63,138 nt of DNA from Sphingomonas bacterium (GTDB lineage Bacteria > Pseudomonadota > Alphaproteobacteria > Sphingomonadales > Sphingomonadaceae), in NCBI GenBank assembly GCA_030149245.1, contig JASBRX010000039.1, positions 1-63,138 on the forward strand, in the 5' to 3' direction. The notes under the pieces are model-generated. The model ran no database searches. It was not told the DNA's origin and worked only from the letters and a program-made list of their open reading frames with translations. The first letter of the stretch is position 1. Every line of letters starts with the position of its first letter. Made by a program: the position numbers and the translations under genes. This document shows positions 49,968 to 59,021 of the stretch, piece by piece.

Positions 49968-51138
49968 CGCCGCGTGGCGGTTCGGCCAGCCAGCGCGAAT
50001 AGAGCTCGACCAATGCGATCGCATGGTCGCGATCGGACAGCACTTCCCCCGCCGCCTGCCGCGCCGCCGCACGCAGCGTCACCTGATCGCGCGCGAACAG
50101 CCGCTGAATGGCATCGGCGCAGGAGCGGGTGTCGCGTGCGCGATAGGTTTCGGCAAAAGCGGGGTCCGCGACCTCGGCACAACCGCCCTCGTCCGGCACG
50201 ATCAGCGGCAGCCCGCTGGCCAGCGCCTCGCTCGCCACCAGTCCGAACGGCTCCTGATCCGACCCGTGGATGAAGGCATCGGCGCTGGCGAGGATGCGGC
50301 TGAACCGGTCGCGATCATAGACCGGGCGGAACAGGCGGATATGGCGGTTGCCGCCGATCTGCCGTTCCAGCGCCTCGCTCTGCGGCCCCTGACCCAATAG
50401 CATCAGGCCGACCGGCACCTCTGCCCCCGCTGCCTGCACCGCGTCGATCACCAGCGGCCAGCGCTTTTCCTTGTGGTGGCGGCCAAGGCCGATCAGCAAA
50501 TGCCCCTCCGGCGGCAGGTCGAGCTGCGCGAGCATCGATGCACGCAGCGCTTCGTCGCGCAGGCTGGGGGAGAAATGGTTGCGGTCGATCCCCAGCGGCA
50601 TCGCTGCATCGACGCGCAGCCCGCGCGCGCTGTAGCGCTTCGCCAGCGCCGGACCGTTGGTCACGAACGCGTCATATTTGCCCAGGAACTTGTCCATGTA
50701 GCGGGTGTACCAACCGAAAATCCGCTCGATCCGTTCGGGGCTGGCGACCCCCTCCAGCCAGCGGTGCGGATAGGCACCCATATTGTCGTTATGCGCGAAA
50801 AAGATCTTCAGCGCATCGCCCTGCCAGTCGCCGATGAACCAGGCGGGGCGCCAGGGCGAGCTGTTTTCCACCACGTCCGGCTTGATCTGGTCGAGCAGCC
50901 TTGTGACCGCTTCGGGCTCGTTGAACAGCCAGTAGTTGCGGTCGAGGATCAGCGGGGGCGATTTGACCCAATAGATGCGCCCGCCATCCGCGCGATCCTC
51001 GATCCGGTCCTCATGGAACGGCGCGATGACGATCAGCTCATGGCCAAGCTCCGCCATGATCCGCACCTTGCGGTCGAGATAGGTGCGGACGCCGCCGCCA
51101 GTCGGCGAATAATATTCGTTGACGTCGACGATCCGCAC
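49957..51138 (-). CDS. GT4-family glycosyltransferase
   Basis: A 393-residue GT-B glycosyltransferase. MRIVDVNEYYSPTGGGVRTY is a typical N-terminus; GLGRHHKEKRWPLVIDAVQA starts the donor domain and DQEPFGLVASEALASGLPLI is the EX7E-like segment. It probably adds a hexose to a lipid or polysaccharide acceptor; specificity unknown. It forms a leftward operon with the DUF2141 gene and the membrane protein gene upstream (6-bp gap and 4-bp overlap). Confidence 0.88.
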   Translation of the reverse strand: MRIVDVNEYYSPTGGGVRTYLDRKVRIMAELGHELIVIAPFHEDRIEDRADGGRIYWVKSPPLILDRNYWLFNEPEAVTRLLDQIKPDVVENSSPWRPAWFIGDWQGDALKIFFAHNDNMGAYPHRWLEGVASPERIERIFGWYTRYMDKFLGKYDAFVTNGPALAKRYSARGLRVDAAMPLGIDRNHFSPSLRDEALRASMLAQLDLPPEGHLLIGLGRHHKEKRWPLVIDAVQAAGAEVPVGLMLLGQGPQSEALERQIGGNRHIRLFRPVYDRDRFSRILASADAFIHGSDQEPFGLVASEALASGLPLIVPDEGGCAEVADPAFAETYRARDTRSCADAIQRLFARDQVTLRAAARQAAGEVLSDRDHAIALVELYSRWLAEPPRGVRV

Positions 51139-51144
51139 CGGCGT

Positions 51145-51690
51145 TCAGCTTCCGCTGGGTGAAAAGCCGGACAGGCCCCGCACATATTGCAACTTGATCG
51201 TGATCGGCGTCGCGCTCGCGCCGACCGTGACGATCCCATCGGCCAGCTTGGGCTTGCTGCGCCCCAGCTTGCGGTTGCTGGGCACGCCGGCCCCGTCCTT
51301 CCAGATGTTGAACTTGTTCGCGCCATCGCGGTCATGGGTCAGGAACAGCGCATAGCGGCCCGGGCGCGGCGCTTTGATGCACAGGACGATGTTGCCCGAC
51401 TTGGGCGTCGGGGCGAAGCTGCGGTGGAACAGCTTGCCTTCCTTCACCAGCACATGGTCGTCGCGCAGATAATCGCCCTCGACCGCAGGGTAGAGTTCCA
51501 GCTTGAGCCGTCCGGTGCGGTCCTTGATCCCCTGCACATTGACGCGCAGCGCGGGCACGTCGCCCGCAGCGCACGCGGCGGCATCCTCACCGATCGCGGC
51601 CTGCGCCGATGCAGCATTGGGCCAGGCGACCGCAGCGATCAGGGCGAGCGAAAGCGGGGCGGCGCGGCGGGCGAAGCGGGGGGTGGTCAT
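51145..51690 (-). CDS. Exported DUF2141 protein
   Basis: A 181-residue protein with a signal peptide (about 1-30, cleavage near ASAQA) and a beta-sandwich DUF2141 domain (about 45-170). LRVNVQGIKDRTGRLKLELY, CIKAPRPGRYALFLTHDRDG and NKFNIWKDGAGVPSNR are the family features. Two cysteines (about 40 and 104) could pair. Function is unknown; the family is common next to polysaccharide or carotenoid genes. Confidence 0.8.
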   Translation of the reverse strand: MTTPRFARRAAPLSLALIAAVAWPNAASAQAAIGEDAAACAAGDVPALRVNVQGIKDRTGRLKLELYPAVEGDYLRDDHVLVKEGKLFHRSFAPTPKSGNIVLCIKAPRPGRYALFLTHDRDGANKFNIWKDGAGVPSNRKLGRSKPKLADGIVTVGASATPITIKLQYVRGLSGFSPSGS

Positions 51691-52649
51691 AGGTCCTTCC
51701 TAAACAAACCAAGCAGGCCGAATCCTGCGATCAGGATAGCATGGAACAGCAAAGTGAGCGCTGCCATGAACGACAGCATCTCGGTCAGCGCGTCGCCGCG
51801 TCCGATCAGCAAAATCGCAAAGCTGGCAAACACCACTTCCTGGCTGGGGATCAGCGGCAGGCGTGAAACGAGCATGCGCGCGGCGGCGAGCAGAACCCAG
51901 GTGCCAAAGCCCACGCCGGGCAACGCGACGGCCCAGGCCACTGCGATCAGGAGCGAATCGGCCAGCAGGCGCGCGACATGGATGCCGAACACTTCCCACA
52001 GCTCCTTCCGGCCAAGCGAAAAGACGCGGCGCGAGAGCAGCAGGAAGGGCAGCGACATGCCAAGCACCACGGCTGCCGAGATCAGGCCGGTCTTGAACTC
52101 TGCCGGGCTCAGCATGTCGGTCGCCAGTGGCAGCGCGATGGCCACCAGCAGCAGCGTGATCGCATTACCCGCCAGTGCGGATAGGATCGACACGTCCTTA
52201 ACCGCACCAAATGGGGCCGCGACCATCTTGGTCCGCTGTCGCGCCCAGGCATAGAAATAGGCCTCGCCCGAATAGCCGAGCACGACGTCGTTCGCGATCC
52301 GCTTGCGGTTGAGCGCGATCATGCCCGACCACGGAATATTCCACAGCTTGCGATAGATGATGAAGTCGAAGGTCGGCCCGACCATGTAGCGCAGGACAAA
52401 GATCAGGTAGAACAGCCAGCTCGCCGGGGCGGTGCGGGTCAGCCCGGCCAGTCCCTGGTCCAGCAGCTCATGACCGATCCCGACCACCATCAGGACCGAC
52501 AGCACCGCGCCCAGCCAGGTCGGCCAGCGCCGCCGGATCTTGGCGATCGGTTCGAGTTCGGCGAGTTCCGCGACGACCGGCTTGGGCGCGGCACCGGGAA
52601 GCGTATCGGTCGTCAAGGATTGCGCTCCTGGCGGTTCCACATCAGCCAA
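51687..52649 (-). CDS. Polytopic membrane protein, possibly flippase-like
   Basis: A 320-residue inner-membrane protein with a charged N-terminal tail (about 1-43) and seven to eight predicted spans. DVVLGYSGEAYFYAWARQRT in the middle and a Pro-broken span RLPLIPSQEVVFASFAILLI near residues 260-280 recall the flippase-like (lysylphosphatidylglycerol synthase transmembrane, UPF0104) superfamily, but the match is weak. In this glycan cluster a lipid- or glycolipid-handling role is reasonable. It overlaps the DUF2141 gene by 4 bp. Confidence 0.6.
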   Translation of the reverse strand: MADVEPPGAQSLTTDTLPGAAPKPVVAELAELEPIAKIRRRWPTWLGAVLSVLMVVGIGHELLDQGLAGLTRTAPASWLFYLIFVLRYMVGPTFDFIIYRKLWNIPWSGMIALNRKRIANDVVLGYSGEAYFYAWARQRTKMVAAPFGAVKDVSILSALAGNAITLLLVAIALPLATDMLSPAEFKTGLISAAVVLGMSLPFLLLSRRVFSLGRKELWEVFGIHVARLLADSLLIAVAWAVALPGVGFGTWVLLAAARMLVSRLPLIPSQEVVFASFAILLIGRGDALTEMLSFMAALTLLFHAILIAGFGLLGLFRKDL

Positions 52650-52790
52650 TCAGGCAACCCCTGCTCGTACCCCGGTGAAGGTGCAACATGTCTCGGAAAG
52701 GTGGCCGCTATGCAAGTGGGGGTGAAATGACCCGAGATTATGGTTTCAACGCGGGGTGATTTGGGCTTTAACAAGGCACGCTGCAAGCCC

Positions 52791-53882
52791 ATGCCCCAAC
52801 CAAATCACTCCGCCACCCATATCCTGAGCTTTGCCCAGACCCTGAAAGGGGGTGGGGTGGAGCGTGCGATGATGCGCATGGCGAACGGCTGGGCCGAAGC
52901 CGGGCGGCGCGTGACGCTGGTGATCGGCGATGCGCGCGGCGCGTTGGCGCACGAAATTCCGCCCAATGTCGAGGTGCGTGAGCTGGGCGATGCGCGCTAT
53001 CGGGCGATGTTCGGCATCGCCGATATCGTGCGCGAAGTGCGTCCCGATGCGATCTTCTGTCCCGGAAATCACTATACCGCCGCCGCATTCTGGCTGAAGC
53101 GGCGATTGGGCCAGGCGTGCCCGCCCATGGCGGCGCAGGTGTCCAACACGCTGATCCGCCCCGATCTGCCCCGCGCAGTGGGGTTTGGCTATGCGCTGTG
53201 GCTGCGGATGCATCCGTCGTTTCTGGATGCGATCGTCGCCATGACTCCGGCCACGGGCGAAGAGGCGGTGCGCGAGATGCGCATCGATCCCGCCCGCGTC
53301 GTGGTCATCCCCAACCCGCCGGCCGTGCCGATCCCCGGCGCGCCGCTGCCGCCCATGCCGGACGGGCGCTTCATCCTGGGCGTTGGACGGCTCGCCCCCC
53401 AGAAGAAATGGGAACGGCTGATCGCCGCGATGCCGCGCCTTGCCGACCCTGACGTCAAGCTGCTGATCCTGGGCGAAGGCGAGGAGCGCGAACAGCTCGA
53501 ACGGCTGGTCGAGCGGCTCGGCCTGTCCGACCGCGTGTCGATGCCGGGCCATGCCCCCGATCCGCTTCCGGTGATCGCACGCGCCGATGTCGTGGCGCTC
53601 ACGTCCGAATTCGAAGGCGTGCCGGGTGTGGTGCGCGAGGCACTGGCCGCCGGCACGCCGATCGTGGCGACGGATTCGAGCGTTGCGATCCATGAACTGA
53701 TCAATTGCGCTTCGCGCGGTTCGGTCGTCCCGCCGGGCGATCGCGCACGGCTGGTCGGTGCGCTCAACCACTGGCTGACGCCGGGACGGCAACGCCCCGA
53801 ACCTTTGGTCGAGGATGGGCCGGAACCGATCTCGGCGTATCTGGACCTGTTCGATCGCCTCGTCGCTCAGCGCGGGCGGTAG
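52791..53882 (+). CDS. GT4-family glycosyltransferase
   Basis: A glycosyltransferase of 363 residues. ILSFAQTLKGGGVERAMMRM is the N-terminal GT-B motif; GVGRLAPQKKWERLIAAMPR and SEFEGVPGVVREALAAGTPI (EX7E) mark the donor domain. ATG 52791 is preferred; the frame opens at 52740. It is divergent from the membrane-protein operon, with about 140 bp between, and its last 16 bp overlap the end of the TonB-dependent receptor gene on the other strand. Confidence 0.88.
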   Translation: MPQPNHSATHILSFAQTLKGGGVERAMMRMANGWAEAGRRVTLVIGDARGALAHEIPPNVEVRELGDARYRAMFGIADIVREVRPDAIFCPGNHYTAAAFWLKRRLGQACPPMAAQVSNTLIRPDLPRAVGFGYALWLRMHPSFLDAIVAMTPATGEEAVREMRIDPARVVVIPNPPAVPIPGAPLPPMPDGRFILGVGRLAPQKKWERLIAAMPRLADPDVKLLILGEGEEREQLERLVERLGLSDRVSMPGHAPDPLPVIARADVVALTSEFEGVPGVVREALAAGTPIVATDSSVAIHELINCASRGSVVPPGDRARLVGALNHWLTPGRQRPEPLVEDGPEPISAYLDLFDRLVAQRGR

Positions 53883-55906
53883 CTGAAGCCGATCCGCAAG
53901 GTGCGCGGACTCGCGCGCTCGACTATGCCCGTCCCGCTAACCCCCGTTTCGATCCGCGCGTCGGTCAGATTCTCACCACGTGCCTCGACCGCGAAGCCCT
54001 TTGCCACCGGCACGCGAATCACGACGTCGAAGGTCAGCGCATCGCTGAGCGCGCGCGCGTTGAGGTCGTCCTCGAACTGCGCCGCGACATAGCGCGCCGT
54101 CCCCGAAACGCTCAGCCGATCGCCGCTATAGCCGACATGCGCGGACACTTGATGCGGCGCAGTCTGCGCCGGGCGCCGTCCGTTCAGCGGCGCGGCGCTG
54201 CCCGACGCCTCCACCCGCGCATCGGTATAGGCCCAGGACGCGCCCGCGCGCCACGGCCCGGCCCGCCATGCCAGATCGGCCTCGATCCCGCGCGATTCGA
54301 TCGCGTCGAGATTCTGCCGCATGCGATAGACGCCGCCGGCCGCGACGAAACCGACGCCCGGAAACGTCCCCGGCCCGCTGCCCAACGTGACGTTGCCGAT
54401 CGCATTGTCGAGCCGGTTAAGAAACGCGGTGGTGCGCAACGTCACACCCGTGGCGGGAGTCAGGTCCACGCCGACCTCCACCCCGCGCAGCCGCTCCGGC
54501 GCAAGCAGCGCATTGGCCGCTGTCGCATCCGTCCCTGCGCGGAACGGACGATAGAGCTCGTTGAGCGTCGGCAAGCGCCAGCCACTATAGGCCGCGCCAC
54601 GCAGCGCGATGGTGTCGGTGGCGCGCAACGCCGCCGCCAGCCGTGCGCTGCCCTCCCATCCGGCGCGGTCCGGCGCGCGGCTGTCGGTCAGCGGTGCGCC
54701 GCCGGTCAGCAGCGCTTCGAACAAACGCCCGTCACGGATCGTCCAGCGATCGGCGCGCCCGCCCGCCGTCAGCGTCAGCGCGCCGCGCTCGAGGCTCAGA
54801 TCGGCGAACAGGCCGGCGGTGCTGCTCTCACCCCCCGCCACGCGGCGGCGCGTCGGGGCGCCCGCAACAAAGCTGTACAATTCGTTGGTTCGCCCGCTCA
54901 CCATGCGCAAATCGCCGCCGGTGCGCAGCGTCCACCCGCTGCCCAGCGGTGGCTCGATCTCGATGCGAAGGCCCGTGCCGGTCGCCGGCACCTGCTGGTC
55001 CAGTGTCGGGCTCGCCGCACTCCGCGTCGCATTCACGCTGGCAAAGCCGCTGGCGAAATCGCGATGCTGCAGCCAGCCGGTCGCCGCCCAGCGCCAACGC
55101 CCGCTGCCGATCAGGCGCAGACTGGCATCCGCTCCCCGGCTGTTCACCGGGGTGAAGTCGGTGCCCCGGTCGCGCTGGTCGGAAAAGGCCGACAGGTTCG
55201 CCTGCAGCGCGATCCCCGCCGCCAGCGGTGCGACCCCGCGCAGCGCGATGCTCGCCTGTTCATAGGGTGCAGCGCGATCCGCCGCGCCGCGCTGCCCCTC
55301 CACGATCGGCACGAACCCGTCGCCGCGCGCGAACTGGACCGCTCCAGTCACCTCGCCCGCGCCCAGTCGCGCGCCGCCAGTCGCCACCAGATCGACCGAC
55401 TCGCGGCTGCCGTAAAAGCCGGTGAACGCGACCGGCCCCAGCGTTTGCGCGTCAGCGCTGAACAGCTCGACCGTCCCGGCCAGTGCACCCGCGCCGTGAT
55501 AGCCACTGCCCCCGCCGCGCGTGACGCGCACCCGCGCCAGCCGCTGCGGCAGCGTCGCGGGGAAGGGGACCCAGCCGCCAAACGGATCGGCCTGCGGCAC
55601 GCCGTCGAGCAGCAGCAGCGCCCGGCTCGACGCATTGCCGCCCAGGCCACGCAGGCTGATCCCCTGCGCGGTCGGATGCGACGAGCGCGAATCGGCGCGG
55701 CGGAACTGCGTCACGCCGGCGACGTCGCGCAGCACATCCTCCAGCCGCCCGCTGGCGCTGTCGGTCAGCCGTTTGCGGTCGATCTCGACCGTCGCCAGCG
55801 CAGCCTCGCCGGGTGGGGCGTCCAGCCCCTGTCCGACGATCACGATTTCCTGCGCTGCGGTTGGGAGGGGCAGGGCAAGGAGCAGCAGCGGGGCCGCGCC
55901 CCTCAT
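53867..55906 (-). CDS. TonB-dependent receptor
   Basis: Outer-membrane active transporter of 679 residues. A signal peptide (MRGAAPLLLLALPLPTAA) is followed by a plug domain (about 35-150, LEDVLRDVAGVTQFRRADSR, ISLRGLGGNASSRALLLLDG and VTRGGGSGYHGAGALAGTVE) and a C-terminal beta-barrel (about 160-679, ending in the aromatic-rich RIGFSYRPR). BtuB/vitamin- or siderophore-type by general resemblance; the ligand is unknown. The start overlaps the maiA stop, so the two are coupled, though their functions look unrelated. Confidence 0.9.
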   Translation of the reverse strand: MRGAAPLLLLALPLPTAAQEIVIVGQGLDAPPGEAALATVEIDRKRLTDSASGRLEDVLRDVAGVTQFRRADSRSSHPTAQGISLRGLGGNASSRALLLLDGVPQADPFGGWVPFPATLPQRLARVRVTRGGGSGYHGAGALAGTVELFSADAQTLGPVAFTGFYGSRESVDLVATGGARLGAGEVTGAVQFARGDGFVPIVEGQRGAADRAAPYEQASIALRGVAPLAAGIALQANLSAFSDQRDRGTDFTPVNSRGADASLRLIGSGRWRWAATGWLQHRDFASGFASVNATRSAASPTLDQQVPATGTGLRIEIEPPLGSGWTLRTGGDLRMVSGRTNELYSFVAGAPTRRRVAGGESSTAGLFADLSLERGALTLTAGGRADRWTIRDGRLFEALLTGGAPLTDSRAPDRAGWEGSARLAAALRATDTIALRGAAYSGWRLPTLNELYRPFRAGTDATAANALLAPERLRGVEVGVDLTPATGVTLRTTAFLNRLDNAIGNVTLGSGPGTFPGVGFVAAGGVYRMRQNLDAIESRGIEADLAWRAGPWRAGASWAYTDARVEASGSAAPLNGRRPAQTAPHQVSAHVGYSGDRLSVSGTARYVAAQFEDDLNARALSDALTFDVVIRVPVAKGFAVEARGENLTDARIETGVSGTGIVERASPRTLRIGFSYRPR

Positions 55907-56541
55907 GCCGGCTTCGCCCGCTCGGGGCTGGCGGCGGCAAAGGCCTCCAGCGCGCAAGCGGCGGCATCGGCGGCAATCAAGGTCGGAAACGCATCGAGCG
56001 GCGTGTCGAACCGTCGCGCATTATACATCTGGGGCACCAGCATCACGTCGGCGATTCCCGGCGCAGTGCCACCCAGAAACGGGCCGTTGCTCCCCTTCGC
56101 CACCGCCAGTGCTTCGAGTGCGGTCAGCCCCTCGACAATCCAGTGGCGATACCAGTCGCCCTTCACCGCTTCATCCGCATCGAACCGCGACTCGAGCGCG
56201 CGCAGCACGCGCAGATTGTTGAGCGGGTGGATATCGGCGGCGATCACCAGCGCCTGCGCCATCGCATCGGCACGTTCGATCGGGTCCGCGGGGATCAGCC
56301 GCGGCTCTGGATAGGTCGCGTCGAGCCATTCGATGATCGCCAGGCTCTGCGTCAGAATGCGCCCGTCCCCGATATCGAGTGCTGGCACGAACCCCTGCGG
56401 GTTGCGCGCCAGATGCGCGTCGCTACGCTGCGCCCCTTGCACCAGATGCACCTCGTGCCGCTCATACGCGACGCCCTTGAGGTTGAGCGCGATGCGCACG
56501 CGATAGGCGGCGCTCGACCGGAAATAATCATACAGAATCAC
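55903..56541 (-). CDS. maiA: Maleylacetoacetate isomerase (zeta-class GST)
   Basis: A 212-residue glutathione S-transferase fold protein. The N-terminal thioredoxin-like domain has YDYFRSSAAYRVRIALNLKG with the SSxxxR glutathione-binding motif of zeta-class enzymes, then NPQGFVPALDIGDGRILTQS; the C-terminal helical domain ends near residue 210. It isomerises maleylacetoacetate to fumarylacetoacetate in tyrosine breakdown. No other tyrosine-degradation gene is nearby. It overlaps the AI-2E permease gene by 4 bp. Confidence 0.88.
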   Translation of the reverse strand: MILYDYFRSSAAYRVRIALNLKGVAYERHEVHLVQGAQRSDAHLARNPQGFVPALDIGDGRILTQSLAIIEWLDATYPEPRLIPADPIERADAMAQALVIAADIHPLNNLRVLRALESRFDADEAVKGDWYRHWIVEGLTALEALAVAKGSNGPFLGGTAPGIADVMLVPQMYNARRFDTPLDAFPTLIAADAAACALEAFAAASPERAKPA

Positions 56542-57629
56542 GTCAGCTCACCTTCGTCCGCGCCATAGCCGGCCTCGATCGCCTGTTCCGACCGCCGCTC
56601 CAGCGCCACCTTGATCATCGCCACGATCGGATCGGCGAGCGCGAGGCCGAGAAAGCCGAACAAGGTGCTCATCAATATCTGCGACGACACCGTCAGTGCC
56701 GGCGGCATGTCGACCGTTCGCTTCGCCACCAGCGGCAACAGCACATAACCATCGAACGTCTGCACCCCGAAATAGATCGCGATCGCCAACAATCCTTCGC
56801 TCTGCCCGGCGCTGAAGCCGACCGCGACCATCAGCACGCCCGATATGAACGCCCCGACATTGGGAATGAAGGCGAGCATGCCGGTCAGGATACCGAGCAG
56901 CAGCGCCATCGGCACGCCCGCGATCGATAGCAGGATCCAGGTCACGAACCCCTCGAACACCATGCCCAGCAGCCGCCCGGCGAGCAGCACCCGCATCGTC
57001 CGCGCCATCCGTGCCAGCGTGATCGCGAACTGATCGCGCGACGCCATCGGGACCATCCATTGCAGCCCGCGCTCATAGATGCGCGGCTCCATCGCCACGA
57101 ACAGGCCGATGACGAGGATCATGATAAAGCTGGCAATCGCGCCGATCGCGCCGCCGATGAACGATGTCAGCCGTCCGACCGATCCCAGCGCCTCCTTGGC
57201 CAGCCCGCTCAGGTCGGATGCCTGCGGCATCAGGCCGAGGTCGCTCAGCCAGCCGCTGATCCGCATCGCCTGCGTCTCCAGCGTGATCCGCAATTGCTCG
57301 GCCTGCGCGACGATCTCGACCCCGGTCAGGTAAAAGACGCCGACGATGAACGCGACGACGCCGATCACGACGATGGTCAACGCGAGGCCACGCGGGATCG
57401 GCACCGCGCGCCGGATCAACCGCGCCCCGCCATCCAGCATCGACGCGACGACCAGCCCGGCGAAGATCAGCAGTAAAGGCTGGATCAGCAGCACGATCAG
57501 CGCGGTTGCGGCGGCAAGCCCGAACCACACCGATGCGCGGCGCATCTCCGCACGCATCACCGGATCGCGCATCTCGTTCGGGCCGGGCGTCTGGGTGACG
57601 CTCACATCCTCGTCGGCGGCGCTCGCCAT
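56538..57629 (-). CDS. AI-2E family (PerM-like) membrane protein
   Basis: A 363-residue inner-membrane protein with about seven to eight spans. FAGLVVASMLDGGARLIRRA, LAGRLLGMVFEGFVTWILLS and GILTGMLAFIPNVGAFISGV are typical; the central cytoplasmic or periplasmic helical region spans about 90-150. The family includes TqsA-type autoinducer-2 exporters and Na+/H+ antiporters; the actual substrate is unknown. The ATG at 57629 is preferred because it lies just past the lepB stop; the frame reaches 57809 inside lepB. Confidence 0.85.
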   Translation of the reverse strand: MASAADEDVSVTQTPGPNEMRDPVMRAEMRRASVWFGLAAATALIVLLIQPLLLIFAGLVVASMLDGGARLIRRAVPIPRGLALTIVVIGVVAFIVGVFYLTGVEIVAQAEQLRITLETQAMRISGWLSDLGLMPQASDLSGLAKEALGSVGRLTSFIGGAIGAIASFIMILVIGLFVAMEPRIYERGLQWMVPMASRDQFAITLARMARTMRVLLAGRLLGMVFEGFVTWILLSIAGVPMALLLGILTGMLAFIPNVGAFISGVLMVAVGFSAGQSEGLLAIAIYFGVQTFDGYVLLPLVAKRTVDMPPALTVSSQILMSTLFGFLGLALADPIVAMIKVALERRSEQAIEAGYGADEGELT

Positions 57630-57633
57630 CGGC

Positions 57634-58503
57634 CTATTGCGCCGCGCTGTCGGGGTGCAGCGACGTGCCCGCGCGGCCCGACCGGAACGATCCGAACCAG
57701 GTGAGCGGGTTCCAGCTTGCGCTGCCATCCAGGCTGAAGGTGATGAACTCGGCGCGCCCACCGATATTCTCGACCGGGACCGGCCCGCCGAGCCCTTCCG
57801 CTTCGCCATTGGCGCTCAACGCCGGGGCGCGGCTGTCGGCGCTATTGTCGCGATTGTCGCCCATCAGCCACACATGGTCGGCCGGGACGCGGATGGGGGA
57901 AAAATTATCGGCGCGGGTCAGGCCGATGTCGATCGTGTCATAGCTGACGCCATTGGGCAGGGTCTCGCGCACGATCTCCACATTGCAGACGCGCGCACCA
58001 GCCGCGTCGCGCGCCAGCGCGTCGGGATAGTGGCGCGGGTCGCATGTCAGATTGCCGTCGACCTTGAGCGCGCGGATGCCCAGCTTCTCGCGCTGCACCT
58101 GTCGACCATTGAGATACAGGATGCCGCCATGCATTTCGACCGTGTCGCCCGGCAGACCGATCACCCGCTTGATGTAATCGGTACGCACTGCGGGATGGCT
58201 GACGATCACGATGTCGCCCCGCTCGGGCAGGCTGCCGAACAGCCGTCCCTGAATGAACGGCAGGATATGGAAGGTCGGGGTGACATAGCTGTATCCGTAA
58301 GGATATTTGCTCACCACCAGCCGGTCCCCGACCAGCAGCGACGGCATCATCGACTCCGACGGAATGTAGAATGGCTTGGCGGCGAGGCTGTGAAAGCCGA
58401 GCACGGCGAGCACCAGCCAAAAGATACCGCGCGCCTCGCCCCACCAGTCGGTGCCGCTGCGCTCCTGCTCCTGCTCGACCGTCGCCGCCAGATCCTCGGC
58501 CAT
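57634..58503 (-). CDS. lepB: Signal peptidase I
   Basis: Membrane-anchored serine protease that removes Sec signal peptides, 289 residues. One N-terminal span (about 27-42) precedes the catalytic region. Nucleophile Ser51 lies in IPSESMMPSLLVGDR and general base Lys112 in DYIKRVIGLPGD; VWLMGDNRDNSADSR is the conserved C-terminal box. The ATG at 58503 has AGAGGG upstream; a GTG at 58521 would overlap acpS. Between acpS and the AI-2E gene in a leftward operon. Confidence 0.95.
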   Translation of the reverse strand: MAEDLAATVEQEQERSGTDWWGEARGIFWLVLAVLGFHSLAAKPFYIPSESMMPSLLVGDRLVVSKYPYGYSYVTPTFHILPFIQGRLFGSLPERGDIVIVSHPAVRTDYIKRVIGLPGDTVEMHGGILYLNGRQVQREKLGIRALKVDGNLTCDPRHYPDALARDAAGARVCNVEIVRETLPNGVSYDTIDIGLTRADNFSPIRVPADHVWLMGDNRDNSADSRAPALSANGEAEGLGGPVPVENIGGRAEFITFSLDGSASWNPLTWFGSFRSGRAGTSLHPDSAAQ

Positions 58504-58513
58504 TCCCGTCCCT

Positions 58514-58924
58514 CTACTCACCCGTCACGGGCAGTGCCTCGATCACCACCAGCGCCTGTGCCCAGGGATGGTCGTCGGTCAGCGTCAGATGCACCCTCAC
58601 CACGTGTCCCGCGGGCGTCATCGCGTCAAGCCGCGCCTTGGCGCCCCCGGTCAGCGCCAGCGTCGGCGCGCCCGACGGCGCATTGACCACGCCGATATCG
58701 CGCATGAACACGCCAGACTTGAAACCGGTCCCGACCGCCTTCGAAAAAGCCTCTTTGGCAGCAAAACGTTTCGCGAGCGTTGCGGCATAGTTCATCGGCC
58801 GCCGCGCCGCCTTGCGCAACTCGACCTCGGTGAACACGCGCTGCTCGAACCGCATCCCGAACCGGTCGAGCGACGACTGGATCCGCTCGATATTGCACAG
58901 GTCAGATCCGATGCCGATGATCAT
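58514..58924 (-). CDS. acpS: Holo-[acyl-carrier-protein] synthase
   Basis: Transfers 4'-phosphopantetheine from CoA to acyl carrier protein. 136 residues. [13 protein letters not shown] holds the Mg2+-binding Asp8 and [15 protein letters not shown] holds Glu58, the second ligand. [20 protein letters not shown] is the expected C-terminal strand. Upstream of lepB, in the order usual for this group (pdxJ-acpS-lepB). Confidence 0.95.
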   Translation of the reverse strand: MIIGIGSDLCNIERIQSSLDRFGMRFEQRVFTEVELRKAARRPMNYAATLAKRFAAKEAFSKAVGTGFKSGVFMRDIGVVNAPSGAPTLALTGGAKARLDAMTPAGHVVRVHLTLTDDHPWAQALVVIEALPVTGE

Positions 58925-58930
58925 AAGATC

Positions 58931-59010
58931 GTCGCCCCGGCGAAGGCCGGGGCCGCCACGTTATGGGCGTTTCGGGTGCTGCGAGCGGCCCCGGCCTCCG
59001 CCGGGGCGAC
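58931..59010. repeat. Inverted repeat between acpS and pdxJ
   Basis: Two 25-bp arms (58931-58955 and 58986-59010) pair with one mismatch around a 30-base loop; the core is GCCCCGGC followed by AGGCCGGGGCCG. It is the kind of palindrome dispersed in sphingomonad genomes and lies inside an otherwise compact leftward operon. Confidence 0.8.
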
Positions 59011-59021
59011 GAACGATCCGC

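Noticed and set aside
55903..55906. Functional link between the TonB-dependent receptor and maleylacetoacetate isomerase
   Set aside because: The genes overlap but nothing else connects iron/vitamin uptake with tyrosine breakdown; overlap alone is common in this compact genome.
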